Origin: CBDUXT01 sp965371245
Lineage (GTDB): Bacteria; Planctomycetota; Phycisphaerae; UBA1845
DNA: 64,000 nt
Reading direction: 5' to 3'
Assembly: GCA_965371245.1 (NCBI GenBank)
Contig: CBDUXT010000006.1
Span: forward strand, 34,044 to 98,043
In this document: one piece after another, positions 1-8,430 of the stretch
Numbering within the stretch: the first letter of the stretch is position 1
Layout: each line of letters opens with the position of its first letter
Made by a program: the position numbers and the translations under genes
The notes under the pieces: model-generated
The model's database searches: none
What the model was told of the DNA's origin: nothing
Seen by the model: the letters and a program-made list of their open reading frames with translations, nothing else

Positions 1-124
1 CGGGCGGCGGTGGAAGGTCGGTGTCGAGGCTCTCGAGGCGCAGGACGGCTGGATCACCGCCGGCCGCCGCAGCGACCTTGTCGATGGCGAGCCCCGAAAT
101 GCAGTCCAGTCTCTTGACGCTCAT
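1..124 (-). CDS. PLP-dependent aminotransferase, N-terminal part (runs off window)
   Basis: Reading leftward from an ATG at 122-124, an open frame of about 41 codons continues past the window edge. It begins MSVKRLDCISGLAIDKV and goes on with GGDPAVLRLESLDTDLPPP. An N-terminal stretch ending in LE-x-LDTD-x-PP is typical of fold-type I aminotransferases of the aspartate/alanine family. Only the first tenth of the protein is visible, so neither the substrate nor the active site can be judged. No clear Shine-Dalgarno precedes the ATG. The call rests on the recognised N-terminal pattern only. Confidence 0.5.
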   Translation of the reverse strand, partial: MSVKRLDCISGLAIDKVAAAAGGDPAVLRLESLDTDLPPPP

Positions 125-625
125 GCGATCGTTTGGTGCACAACCTTTGCGAAGCAGCGATACGGCGGCTCAGACGCCGCGCAATCTATCTTCCCCCTTC
201 GCCAATGTCGATCCGTTTCGCGAGCACCTGCGGGGACGGGTGCGGGACAGAATCGGCGACGTTCAAAAACGTAGGGCAGGTCGTTGTTCCGCGTAAGCGC
301 AACGTTGACCTGTCATGGGGCGAGGCAGGTGAACCCCCCGGCATAACTGGGAGAACCACCTGCCCTACCTTGAAGCCGCCCAAAGTATCATGCACCGTAC
401 GGTACGGGGACAGGCGTGTGACGGAATTGGCGCCCACTGTTTCCAGCGATGGGGCACGGACGAGACCGTGGAACCGTCAGCTGGTCAATCCATTCCCCAC
501 CTTTGCTTCGCAAGAATTGGGCAGCCACGCGGCTGCGGCTCTGACTCGATCTACCCGTCCTACCGGAAGTGTCACGGACCCTACCGAGACCTGTTTGGTT
601 CCCGACACCCCGCCGGACGGTGGCT
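125..625. other. Gene-poor gap with repeat fragments
   Basis: About 500 bases without a convincing gene. The open frames here are short, mutually overlapping and have no family signature. The gap holds a widely spaced inverted repeat (271-368). A segment around 534-591, containing GGCTCTGACTC followed by CCGGAAGTGTCACGGACCC, recurs at 15789-15836, so it is a dispersed repeat rather than coding sequence. Confidence 0.5.
271..368. repeat. Spaced inverted repeat GTAGGGCAGG / CCTGCCCTAC
   Basis: A perfect 10-base inverted repeat: GTAGGGCAGG at 271-280 and its complement at 359-368, enclosing about 78 bases. It lies in a gap with other dispersed repeat fragments, so a small palindromic element is the simplest reading. 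Confidence 0.45.
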
Positions 626-1864
626 CTAACGCTCGGACTTACAAACCTCGCGCGTCACGCTGGTGGCGTATGAACCGGGCGGAAGTGAGAACGAAAGCTG
701 CACGAACGACCCGCGCTCGTCGGTTCCCACGTCGGTGCAGGCCTCGGCGAGCGGAACACGCAGCGGGCGGCGGGCGCCGTCCATCCGGCCTACTCCCTGG
801 GCCTGAGGTTGCTCGCTAGTAAGCCCGGACGCGGCAAACACCTCTTGTTCCATCTGCCGCGGCGCGCCGCCTGGCTCTTTCATTTTTCGCCCGAACAGCG
901 GTCCGGTGGGCGAGATTTCGAAGTCGTCGCAACGCGGTTGCTCGACGGCCGCATCCTCGACGGCGAAACAGGCCCCGTTCGCATGCTTCCAGGCCACGTC
1001 CCCGTCAAAGAGGCGGTTGATCGACTCGATCCGCGCGGCGAGCACGCGGTTGAACAGCTCGCTCTGCACGGCCGAGATGTAGAGCTTCCTCAAGGAGTGA
1101 TCGACGGCCCGCCATGCCACTTTGGTGTCACCCTTCGCGGCGATCAGAGCTCGGCAGACCTTTCCGGGACCCGGCAAGCGCCGTGGCCAGGCGGCGGCCG
1201 CGCCCGCGAGATCGCCCGCGTCGAACAATTCCCTCGCGCGACGGGCCTCTCCCCGGTCGCTTTCACCCGGACGACCGAGCATCAGCGCGATAGCCTCGTT
1301 GAAGTTACCGTGAAGCACAGCGCGCCCGACGGCCGCGTTGTCGCCGCGAGCCCCGAACCGCTGCGGGCCGAAGTAATTCGGCACACCCCGCTTCGAAAGC
1401 ACCTCCACGATCTGATGCACCCGCTCGCTCGCCGCACACGCGGCATCGCGCACCTTGATAACGAATCGGTTCCCGGCCAGGTGCCCCAGCTTGAGCTTGT
1501 TGGTGTGGCGGCTCAGAGAAAGAACGCTGATCCCCGCGAGTTTCATCGCCTCGATCTTCCCACGCTCGACGTGCTCGATGCTGAGCGTTTGCCGGGTGAC
1601 TCCGTGCGCATCCTTGAGCCCGGCGTATCCGACATCGCGCCGCTCTTTGCCAAGGGCTCGGGCGATGGCGGAGATGGCGGCATGCGTCGTCAGCCCGCGC
1701 TTCTCGATCACCAGATAGGCGTGGGTGCCGGCGCCCGACGGAGCATAGCGCGGAATCTCCTCGACGAGAAAATCCTCGTCATGGCGTTTGATGACGCCTC
1801 CGACGCCGGGCAGGTCGGCCGTCAAGAATGGCAGGCTTGATGCTTCGGTGCCGAGCGTCTCCAT
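626..1864 (-). CDS. truD: tRNA pseudouridine(13) synthase TruD
   Basis: TruD isomerises uridine-13 in the D-loop of tRNA. The N-terminal KRHDEDFLVEEIP block and the GLKDAHGVTRQ motif are characteristic; the aspartate of GLKD (residue 85 from the chosen start) is the catalytic nucleophile position. The central NYFGPQRFG block is also typical. An upstream ATG at 1909 would add 15 cysteine- and arginine-rich residues that look non-native, so the ATG at 1864 is preferred, giving 412 residues. This is longer than the E. coli enzyme (about 350). The family assignment is firm; the exact start is less so. Confidence 0.9.
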   Translation of the reverse strand: METLGTEASSLPFLTADLPGVGGVIKRHDEDFLVEEIPRYAPSGAGTHAYLVIEKRGLTTHAAISAIARALGKERRDVGYAGLKDAHGVTRQTLSIEHVERGKIEAMKLAGISVLSLSRHTNKLKLGHLAGNRFVIKVRDAACAASERVHQIVEVLSKRGVPNYFGPQRFGARGDNAAVGRAVLHGNFNEAIALMLGRPGESDRGEARRARELFDAGDLAGAAAAWPRRLPGPGKVCRALIAAKGDTKVAWRAVDHSLRKLYISAVQSELFNRVLAARIESINRLFDGDVAWKHANGACFAVEDAAVEQPRCDDFEISPTGPLFGRKMKEPGGAPRQMEQEVFAASGLTSEQPQAQGVGRMDGARRPLRVPLAEACTDVGTDERGSFVQLSFSLPPGSYATSVTREVCKSER

Positions 1865-1976
1865 GCCGCGCAATGTACAGGGCGTGCGTCGCCGACAACA
1901 GCACACCACCCACCGTCATTGGTTTGGAAGCCGTTCTTGTAGCTTCTACAGCGAAGGTTTTCGTAGGCCCGCGACT

Positions 1977-2858
1977 CTATTCCGACAGGAGGAGACGGTC
2001 GTGAACCACCTCCTCTTCCAAGGTCCGCCCGCCCATTTGGAAGCGGCGAAGCATCGACCGTCCGACGTGGATGAAGACCTCGCGTTTAAAGAGCCCGTCA
2101 GGGATGGGAAGCTCACAGACGGTCGCTCCAGAACGCTTTTTCCCATCGATGCTTAACGCGACAAGGACGCCGCGACGGCTACACCGCTCGATGACTTCGA
2201 AAAGATGCCCTAGGCTAAAGTCTTGAGCCCCGTAAAGGATGGCCTGGCTGTGACTGTATGGTGGGTCGCAGTACACGAGGTCACCGGGGCGGGCCTCGTC
2301 CATCGCCTCTTCGAACTCAAGCCGTCGGAAACTGGTCCCGTGTACTCGACTGCGCCACTCGTCTACCCGCTTCGCAAACGCCTCTGGCGAGATCGGCTGA
2401 TGAGCTCCGCACGGCGTAGACATGCACCCGTCCTGTTTCCGAAAGCGAACCACACCACCGTACGCTGCCCGGCAAAGGAAAAGCAGGTCCGCTCCGTTCG
2501 GAGCGCGGTTGTACGAGGCCTTAATTTTTTCGTACACAGCGACCTTGTCGTCCGCGACCATTCGATTCCAACGGACCGTATACCACGACTTCAGCGTCTC
2601 CGGCTCTGCACGCAGCGTCGTCCATATTTCCATCAACGGCACGAACGAATCGCTAGCGAAGGCTCGGTTTGGAGCAAGCGTCGCAAGCACGGCCCCGCTG
2701 CCAACAAACGGCTCGTGATACGCTCCGAATTCCGCCGGGAAGTACGAGAGGATTTCTTCCGCCATGCGCTGCTTGTTGCCGATCCATTTGAGCAGTTGTC
2801 CCTTCGGCCGCTTCGCGGTAAGAAGCGGCGAGTCAAACAAGCTTCCTTGCAATTCCAT
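1977..2858 (-). CDS. Dam-family adenine-N6 DNA methyltransferase (type II R-M)
   Basis: This enzyme transfers methyl from SAM to adenine in a specific DNA site. The 293-residue protein has the D12-class signature in order: LLKWIGNK (residues 22-29), the SAM-binding motif FVGSGA (51-56) and the catalytic DPPY (198-201). It is divergent from a controller-type HTH gene followed by a nuclease gene, with a tandem palindromic operator in the shared upstream region. It is therefore most likely the protective methylase of a restriction-modification cassette rather than a housekeeping Dam. The recognition site cannot be read from sequence. Confidence 0.88.
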   Translation of the reverse strand: MELQGSLFDSPLLTAKRPKGQLLKWIGNKQRMAEEILSYFPAEFGAYHEPFVGSGAVLATLAPNRAFASDSFVPLMEIWTTLRAEPETLKSWYTVRWNRMVADDKVAVYEKIKASYNRAPNGADLLFLCRAAYGGVVRFRKQDGCMSTPCGAHQPISPEAFAKRVDEWRSRVHGTSFRRLEFEEAMDEARPGDLVYCDPPYSHSQAILYGAQDFSLGHLFEVIERCSRRGVLVALSIDGKKRSGATVCELPIPDGLFKREVFIHVGRSMLRRFQMGGRTLEEEVVHDRLLLSE

Positions 2859-2912
2859 CCTTCAACCGTCCCTCGACCAGTTCAGTGCTCACACGCCCAT
2901 CGCCGATGGATC

Positions 2913-2946
2913 ATATCCCGAAACGGGATATTCGCAAGTGGGATAT
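2913..2946 (+). promoter_or_regulatory. Tandem controller-protein operator (C-box like)
   Basis: Positions 2913-2931 form a perfect 19-base palindrome, ATATCCCG-AAA-CGGGATAT. A second, degenerate copy (ATATTCGCAAGTGGGATAT) follows at 2928-2946, sharing four bases and offset by 15. Two overlapping sites just upstream of an XRE gene match the layout of C-protein autoregulation in R-M systems: high-affinity site first, weaker site second. The element ends 14 bases before the controller ATG and lies 55 bases from the methylase start, so it could control both directions. Confidence 0.65.
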
Positions 2947-2960
2947 AGCCTCCGGCTCCA

Positions 2961-3203
2961 ATGGACAAGACCGTCTTTTCCGCTTTGCAGGTACGGCTCC
3001 GCACCGTCCTCCGAGACTTGAGAAACGAGGCGGGCCTCCGCCAAGTCGATCTTGCAGCCAAACTGGAAGAGCCGCAGTCTTTCGTAAGCAAGTACGAAAG
3101 CGGCGAACGACGCCTCGACTTCGTCGAGGTCGTCGAAATCTGCAAGGCTCTCGGCATTACGCTACACGAATTCGTCCGCCGGTTCGAGGCGTCCACTCGA
3201 TGA
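2961..3203 (+). CDS. XRE-family controller (C) protein of the R-M cassette
   Basis: An 80-residue single-domain helix-turn-helix protein. The Cro/CI-type HTH covers roughly residues 17-53, including LRNEAGLRQVDLAAKL and SFVSKYESGER. Size, domain content and place directly before the nuclease gene fit the C proteins that delay restriction until methylation is established. Its stop overlaps the nuclease start in an ATGA junction, so the two are translationally coupled. A tandem palindrome at 2913-2946 is the probable self-operator. No Shine-Dalgarno is visible before the ATG, as is common for C genes. Confidence 0.8.
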   Translation: MDKTVFSALQVRLRTVLRDLRNEAGLRQVDLAAKLEEPQSFVSKYESGERRLDFVEVVEICKALGITLHEFVRRFEASTR

Positions 3204-4063
3204 CGCCCAAATCTCGCTTCGCTAAACAGCCGCGCCATTTCTGGGCAAATGTTAGAACAATCGGCCAAGGCGTCGGATACTCTGTCAGACGCCGGGGGCT
3301 CATCAAGATCCCGACACCCCCCGAAGTCCGTCGTGCCTACGCGCGGCTCAAACTTTCCACCGACCACCTGTTTGACCCCAACGATCAACCAACGCCGCTT
3401 GGGCAAACCCTGTTTGAGTACTTTTCGTACCGAGCCGACACGCTCAACAAATACGTTGAACCTCGTCTGATGGACGCTGAACGCGCACGCCGCACGTTCT
3501 CACAACTCAAGAAAAAGCTTCGACCGTCGTGCCCGCTTCCCATGAACAAGCAGAAGGGAGCAAAGAGAGCCCACGCCTACTTCACTGGCATCATCAACAT
3601 GCTCATCGAAGCGAACGCCGGCTCATTCCCATGCGATTACGACCCACGCAAGCTGACGACAGTAACGCATAATCGAGCCCCACTCAGAACGCTGGCCCGA
3701 CGCGTCGATGGGGCCTTTCCGCAAACCGTGAACCCGCTGGCCGTCTGGGAGATCAAAGAATACTACTACACGACGACCTTCGGTAGCCGAGTCGCCGACG
3801 GCGTCTACGAAAGCCTCCTCGATGGGATGGAACTCGAGGAACTCTTCAGATCCGAAGGCGTCAAGATCCTTCACTACTTGTTCATAGACGCACACTACAC
3901 GTGGTGGGATTGTGGTCGCTCATACCTCTGCCGCATCCTCGACATGCTTCACATGGGCTTTGTCGATGAAGTCCTCTTCGGATACGAGGTCGTTGAACGA
4001 CTCCCGAAAATCGTTCGCGGATGGACCCGGCTCGCCAAGAAACTGCCTCGGAAAGCACCGTAG
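3200..4063 (+). CDS. Putative type II restriction endonuclease, PD-(D/E)XK type
   Basis: The ATG at 3200 overlaps the controller stop by four bases and gives 287 residues; longer in-frame readings would run through the controller gene. The region around 170-200 reads RRVDGAFP, then NPLAVWEIKEYYYTTTFGSR. This gives an acidic residue D170 followed by E184-x-K186, the catalytic core pattern of PD-(D/E)XK nucleases. The rest (for example SRVADGVYESLLDGMELEE and a Tyr/Trp-rich HYTWWDCGRSYLCRILDML) is not assigned to a named nuclease here. Its position behind methylase and controller genes makes restriction the likely role. Specificity is unknown. Confidence 0.7.
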   Translation: MTPKSRFAKQPRHFWANVRTIGQGVGYSVRRRGLIKIPTPPEVRRAYARLKLSTDHLFDPNDQPTPLGQTLFEYFSYRADTLNKYVEPRLMDAERARRTFSQLKKKLRPSCPLPMNKQKGAKRAHAYFTGIINMLIEANAGSFPCDYDPRKLTTVTHNRAPLRTLARRVDGAFPQTVNPLAVWEIKEYYYTTTFGSRVADGVYESLLDGMELEELFRSEGVKILHYLFIDAHYTWWDCGRSYLCRILDMLHMGFVDEVLFGYEVVERLPKIVRGWTRLAKKLPRKAP

Positions 4064-4228
4064 CCCGACGCACGCCCACCGACGGTGCGATCACGGGAAG
4101 CAAGCGGGATGAGGTGTCGGACCTCGCGGTGCCGGCAATGTGCAAATCAAGACACCGCGCCACGTTGCCGCCTTCGCCGTCGCTTCGGAATTGCCGGTAG
4201 CTGCGGGCGAACGTACGATCCGAACCCC

Positions 4229-5566
4229 ATGCGGTGGCTCGCCGACCTAATCTATCTACTCGCGGCGCTGATCTACCTGCCCGTGGCCGCCTACCACGCG
4301 ATCGTTCTCGGCAAGAACCGACGTGGCTGGGGCGAACGGCTCGGTTTCGTCGCCCGGCGAGACCCCGATCGACGGCGCGTCTGGCTCCATGCCGTTTCGC
4401 TGGGCGAGATCAACGCCACGCCTCTATTGCTCGAAGGCCTGCGCGAACGCCTCGATGCGTTCGACTTCGTCATCTCGACCACCACGGACACGGGCTATGC
4501 CCGAGCGGTCGATCTGTATGGCGCCGACCGCGTCTTTCGATTCCCGCTCGATTTCAGTCCCGTGGTGGCCCGCGTGCTGCGGCGCGTCAGCCCGAGCCTG
4601 ATCGTGCTGGTTGAGCAGGAGGTTTGGTACAACCTCACCCGAATGGCCACGTGCCGTGGGACGCCCGTCGTGGTGGTCAACGGTCGATTGACGGAGCGAA
4701 GCGCGCGGCGGCTGGCGCGGCTGGGTCGGGTGGTCCGGGCGATGTTCCGGGATCTGGCGTGGGTGGGTGCCCAGGACGAGGCTATCGCGGCTCGGTTCCG
4801 TCGGCTCGGTACCGCGGCAGATCGCGTGGAGGTGACGTCGTCGCTCAAGTGGGATTCAGCCGCCGTGACCGACGAGGTCCCAGGGGCATCCTCCCTAGCG
4901 CAGGCGCTGGGACTTGATGGGTCGCGCCCGCTGTGGGTCTGCGGAAGCACCGGGCCGGGGGAGGAGGCGATGATCCTCCAGGCGTATCGCCGTCTTGTAG
5001 GTAGTGACGTGGATACGTCAGCTCGGCTCGCCATCGTCCCGCGAAAGCCCGAGCGTTTTGATGAGGTCGCGCGGCTGATCGAGCGAGGCGGGTTCTCGTG
5101 CCTTCGCCGAACGCGCCACCCCGACGGCGCCGACGCCTCCATGGCGACCGGCCGCGGCGTCATTCTGGGGGACACCATGGGCGAGCTGCGCAAGTTCTAT
5201 TCGCTGGCGGATGCCGTCTTTGTCGGTCGCTCGCTGGTGCCCATGGGCGGCTCCGACCCGATGGAGGTGGCGGCCTTGCAAAAGCCGATCGTGATCGGGC
5301 CCCATGTCGAGAACTTCCGCCTTCCGGTCGAGGCGCTGGCCCGCGCGGACGCGATCGCTACGGTTGATTCGGTCGAGAGCCTCGCCACGCGGATCGGTTC
5401 GATCTTGGGCGATTCGGAGCTGGCGGAGGGGCTTGGGCGCCGGGCTCGCCAGGTGGTTGTCGAGCACCAGGGGGCTACCGCCCGCACAATCGATGGGTTG
5501 ATGCGCGTGATCGAACAGCATTTTGGCGCCGAATCCGTCGGAGCGTCAGTCCCGCCCCCTGCGTAA
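4229..5566 (+). CDS. waaA: 3-deoxy-D-manno-octulosonic acid transferase
   Basis: WaaA (KdtA) transfers Kdo from CMP-Kdo to lipid A at the inner membrane. The 445-residue GT-B protein starts with a membrane-anchoring segment (LADLIYLLAALIYLPVAAYHA). It then has VWLHAVSLGEINA, with the glutamate that acts as catalytic base, and ISTTTDTGYARA. LVEQEVWYN and the C-terminal nucleotide-sugar region follow (FVGRSLVPMGGSDPMEVAA, IGPHVENF). The ATG at 4229 is chosen because upstream in-frame sequence is arginine/cysteine-rich and precedes the anchor. It implies an LPS-type outer membrane. No other LPS gene is adjacent. Confidence 0.92.
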   Translation: MRWLADLIYLLAALIYLPVAAYHAIVLGKNRRGWGERLGFVARRDPDRRRVWLHAVSLGEINATPLLLEGLRERLDAFDFVISTTTDTGYARAVDLYGADRVFRFPLDFSPVVARVLRRVSPSLIVLVEQEVWYNLTRMATCRGTPVVVVNGRLTERSARRLARLGRVVRAMFRDLAWVGAQDEAIAARFRRLGTAADRVEVTSSLKWDSAAVTDEVPGASSLAQALGLDGSRPLWVCGSTGPGEEAMILQAYRRLVGSDVDTSARLAIVPRKPERFDEVARLIERGGFSCLRRTRHPDGADASMATGRGVILGDTMGELRKFYSLADAVFVGRSLVPMGGSDPMEVAALQKPIVIGPHVENFRLPVEALARADAIATVDSVESLATRIGSILGDSELAEGLGRRARQVVVEHQGATARTIDGLMRVIEQHFGAESVGASVPPPA

Positions 5567-5609
5567 CCAGGCCCGACCCGTCTTGGTCCGAAAAAGATTG
5601 GCGGTTTCC

Positions 5610-5638
5610 TTGACAAACTTCGTGAAATATGGAACAAT
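5610..5638 (+). promoter_or_regulatory. Sigma-70-like promoter for the respiratory island
   Basis: TTGACA at 5610-5615 is a perfect -35 box. After a 17-base spacer comes AACAAT at 5633-5638, four of six matches to TATAAT. It faces the respiratory genes and would leave a leader of about 450 bases before the ATG at 6096. Confidence 0.5.
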
Positions 5639-5776
5639 GTTAGTGCGGGATGCAGGTTTTCCTGCCGCTCGTTCCGATAAGGGCCTCTTCCGGGGTAAAT
5701 ATCCCGGCCAGCCGACCACAACACGACGCGCACCACGGGGGGTGGCGAGAGTCTGCCGCCCGATTTCCGGCGTGGT

Positions 5777-5797
5777 GTTTGTGAGATTTTCACAAAC
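5777..5797. promoter_or_regulatory. Palindrome GTTTGTGA-N5-TCACAAAC, Rex/CRP-like operator
   Basis: An 8-base perfect inverted repeat around a 5-base centre. The half-site TTGTGA resembles Rex (NADH-sensing) and CRP/FNR operators, although both normally have six central bases. Its place upstream of a 19-kb respiratory gene block makes redox control plausible. The regulator is inferred, not seen. Confidence 0.4.
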
Positions 5798-6095
5798 GGC
5801 CTAGTCTCCAGCTACGCGCTGACTTGGCGCGGGTGGTCTGCCGATGGCCCTTGAGTTTGCTGACCGTGTCGGCATGATCCCCGTTATGTGGTGCTGTCGA
5901 TAGCTGTGGTGGCGGGAATCGAACGCGGCGCGGCGCTGATTGACGCGGTCGCCATGGTCCTTTGCCGGCCGGTTATAGGAAATAGGCATTGGCCAGCCCG
6001 TTTGTTGCGCAAGCGGCAGCACGCAGGCCGTGGCACCTGTTTTGAGTCGCACCCTTTGCGACCTGCCGTGATGGCGATCGCCGCAGAGTTCTGAG

Positions 6096-7232
6096 ATGGA
6101 CACTGAATCCACATCACGCCCAATCGACCAGCCGTCGGAAGACGGCGCTCCGCCGCCTCCGTCGCCCGACGTCGCCGGTGAACCGCCTGATCTCGAGCCG
6201 ATGACCTTCTCGATGTTGGGTCGTTTCTTCGCGGTTCCGTTGGTAATCATCGCGACCATCGTCGGTGGCGCGGTGCTTGTCGTTCTGTTGTTTGGCGGTC
6301 CCGCCTCTCCGGAGCGTCGCAGCATTGAGGATCTCTTGCTGGCTCTGGAAGCCGGCAGTGGCGACCGGAGCTTGGGCGTCCTGCTCCCTCGAGAGAAAGA
6401 GTTGTGGCAGACGGCCCTTGAGCTCAGCCTCCGTTTGGAAGGCAAGGACAAGGAGCTGGAACTCTCAAACGAAGAGCTGGACGCCGCGGCCAAGCGCCTT
6501 AGCGCGATGGTGAAGACCGACCTGGGGATGATCGATCACGTACCCACTGTGGGCGATGAACGTGAGCGACAAGTGAAGATTCGCTCGCGCCGTCTTGAGT
6601 TCCTCCTCCGGGCGCTGGGCCGAACCAGGCGCCCGATAGCGGTCAGGACGCTGACGGGTGTCGTCGGCGGCGAGCGCGAGTCGTACGCCCAGGTCGCGAT
6701 GCAGATACTGGGCGACCTCCACGAGATGCCCGAAACCCGCCGGGCCGTGGATCCGGTGCTTCGTCGCCTCGCCCCTTCCAACAAGGACGAAACGCGACTG
6801 GTGGCCGCCACCGTGCTGTCGCTCCTGGCGAGTCCGGGGGATGAGCGCGTGATCGACGCCCTCGCCGACCTGAGTCGCACAACCGAAGGCGAGGTGGCGT
6901 GGTCCGCGGCGCTGGCGTTGGCGCGGCTGGGCAGCCCGGCGGCGAAATCGACTCTTTATGACCTGATGGATCGAGCGTTCCTCAGCTCGGGCGACCGCTA
7001 CGTCGTCAGGGGCGACGGCGGTTCTGTCCAGCGATACCCCATGCCGCCGGCAAAGGTGGATGCCGTCATCCTCGCCGCGATCGATGCGGCCTCGAATCTC
7101 GACGGTCCGGACTTGTGGGACGCCATTGAGGGATTAGAGTCGGACCCGTCCCCAGCCGTTCGCGGCAGGGCCGAGGAAGTTCGGCGCCGCCGAGAAGAGG
7201 ACCAGGGCGCCAAAGCGAGGAAGAAGGACTAG
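6096..7232 (+). CDS. Membrane-anchored HEAT-repeat protein of the bc-type cluster
   Basis: A 378-residue protein with a Pro-rich N-terminus, one membrane helix at about residues 45-67 (AVPLVIIATIVGGAVLVVLLF), a charged helical stretch (about 90-150) and then HEAT-like helical repeats. The repeats include VAMQILGDLHEMPETR, VAATVLSLLASPGDERVI and AALALARLGSPAAKSTL. It has no cofactor motif. It ends four bases before the ferredoxin-Rieske gene and so is probably co-transcribed. A scaffold or assembly role for the quinol:cytochrome c oxidoreductase is an inference from position alone. Confidence 0.7.
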   Translation: MDTESTSRPIDQPSEDGAPPPPSPDVAGEPPDLEPMTFSMLGRFFAVPLVIIATIVGGAVLVVLLFGGPASPERRSIEDLLLALEAGSGDRSLGVLLPREKELWQTALELSLRLEGKDKELELSNEELDAAAKRLSAMVKTDLGMIDHVPTVGDERERQVKIRSRRLEFLLRALGRTRRPIAVRTLTGVVGGERESYAQVAMQILGDLHEMPETRRAVDPVLRRLAPSNKDETRLVAATVLSLLASPGDERVIDALADLSRTTEGEVAWSAALALARLGSPAAKSTLYDLMDRAFLSSGDRYVVRGDGGSVQRYPMPPAKVDAVILAAIDAASNLDGPDLWDAIEGLESDPSPAVRGRAEEVRRRREEDQGAKARKKD

Positions 7233-7236
7233 GTCG

Positions 7237-8331
7237 ATGGCAACAAAGGAAATGGTGACGAAGGTCTGGATCGAAGACGGTTGCATCGTCTGCGACGCCT
7301 GCGAGACGGCGGCTCCCGATGTCTTCGAGGTACAGGACGAGACCTGCATTATTCGTCCCGAGGCGCTCTCGCCCGACTTCAACAAGCCACGAACCGAAGG
7401 CATCATCGACGCGGCCGAGGAGTGTCCGGTCGATGTCATTAAGTTCGAGGTCGTGACGGAAGAGGTACCGGACGGCGAGACCGCCCCGGCGGATGGGGCA
7501 ACAGTAGCGGCCTCCGCCGCGCCTGAAGCCGCCGCGGCAGAGCCGTCCAAAGCCGCCGCGTCCAAACCGGCCGCGCCGAGCGAGCCGATGCCCGCCGTCG
7601 CGAAGGCGTCCGCGACCGCCTCCAAGGCGTCGCCGGAGGGGACGGCCGACCCCGGGATCGACGCGCTGCTTCGGGCCGCAACGTCGCGCGGGGGGAACAT
7701 CGGCATCCTTCGACGACAGCAATCGGTCCCGGAAGCCATTCAGGCGCTCGATCGCAAGGATCCTCGCGAGCTCCCCACCGATGCCCGGCAGGCCAGGATT
7801 CTGGAGGCGGCTCGCAAGGCAAAGGCCGACCCGGACGTGCCGCGGCGGGCCTTCTTGGGTGGAGTGACGCTTGGGGCCGGATGGATCTTCTTCGGCGTGG
7901 GTGCCGGCGTAGCCGCCGGTCCCGCGTTCGCGCGTTTCATGATGCCCAACGTGCTGGAGGAACCGGACCCGCGCGTTCGCGTGGGCAAACTTCAGCGCTA
8001 TCTGCAATTGGTTCGAGGCGAGGTGATCGAGGACTACAAACCGCAGGGTATCTGGATGACCCGTGATCGGGATCGACTCGTGGCCTTGAACATCATCTGC
8101 ACGCATTTGGGTTGCATCCCGAACTGGCTGCCCAACGACCGAAAGTTCAAGTGTCCGTGCCACGGAAGCGGGTACAAGCCGAACGGGATCAACTTCGAGG
8201 GTCCGACGCCGCGCCCGCTCGAGCGCTTCCGCCTGTTGGTTGATGGCGGTGAGGTGATCGTCGATAAGAGCAAGAAATATCAGTTTGAACTGGGTCAGTG
8301 GGACCAGCCGGGAAGTTTCATCGAAGTCTAA
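7237..8331 (+). CDS. Ferredoxin-Rieske fusion, iron-sulfur subunit of a bc-type complex
   Basis: A 364-residue two-domain iron-sulfur protein. Residues 1-75 are a short ferredoxin with Cys16-x2-Cys19-x2-Cys22 and Cys63-Pro, enough for one 4Fe-4S cluster. An Ala/Pro-rich linker follows (about 80-200). Next comes a twin-arginine pair (Arg203-Arg204, then AFLGG) with a membrane helix at about 206-228. The C-terminal Rieske domain has Cys288-Thr-His290-Leu-Gly-Cys293 and Cys306-Pro-Cys308-His309-Gly-Ser-Gly, the 2Fe-2S ligand boxes. The twin-arginine helix suggests the Rieske head is exported by Tat while the ferredoxin stays in the cytoplasm. Normal Rieske proteins lack the ferredoxin. Confidence 0.88.
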   Translation: MATKEMVTKVWIEDGCIVCDACETAAPDVFEVQDETCIIRPEALSPDFNKPRTEGIIDAAEECPVDVIKFEVVTEEVPDGETAPADGATVAASAAPEAAAAEPSKAAASKPAAPSEPMPAVAKASATASKASPEGTADPGIDALLRAATSRGGNIGILRRQQSVPEAIQALDRKDPRELPTDARQARILEAARKAKADPDVPRRAFLGGVTLGAGWIFFGVGAGVAAGPAFARFMMPNVLEEPDPRVRVGKLQRYLQLVRGEVIEDYKPQGIWMTRDRDRLVALNIICTHLGCIPNWLPNDRKFKCPCHGSGYKPNGINFEGPTPRPLERFRLLVDGGEVIVDKSKKYQFELGQWDQPGSFIEV

Positions 8332-8430
8332 CTGCGCGATGGACGGCGGCGCGCGAGTCGCTAGAGTACGCCGTCGTTTGGCACCGGTCGGCTGGTGCTC
8401 GTCGGGATCACTCAAGGAACCTGTGAATAC

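Larger units (their letters stand above)
5567..6095. other. Leader/promoter region of the respiratory island
   Basis: A 529-base gap between waaA and the first respiratory gene. It contains a sigma-70-like promoter (5610-5638) and a separate palindrome (5777-5797). No gene with a recognisable signature was found; short open frames at 5800-6095 on both strands have no motif. Confidence 0.5.

Noticed and set aside
133..819. A 228-codon + strand open frame over the 5' gap and the end of truD
   Set aside because: It overlaps truD in antisense, is Arg/Pro-rich and has no family motif, so it is a high-GC shadow frame.
5801..6493. A 230-codon minus-strand gene upstream of the HEAT protein
   Set aside because: Ser/Arg-rich with no motif, and half of it is antisense to the HEAT gene.
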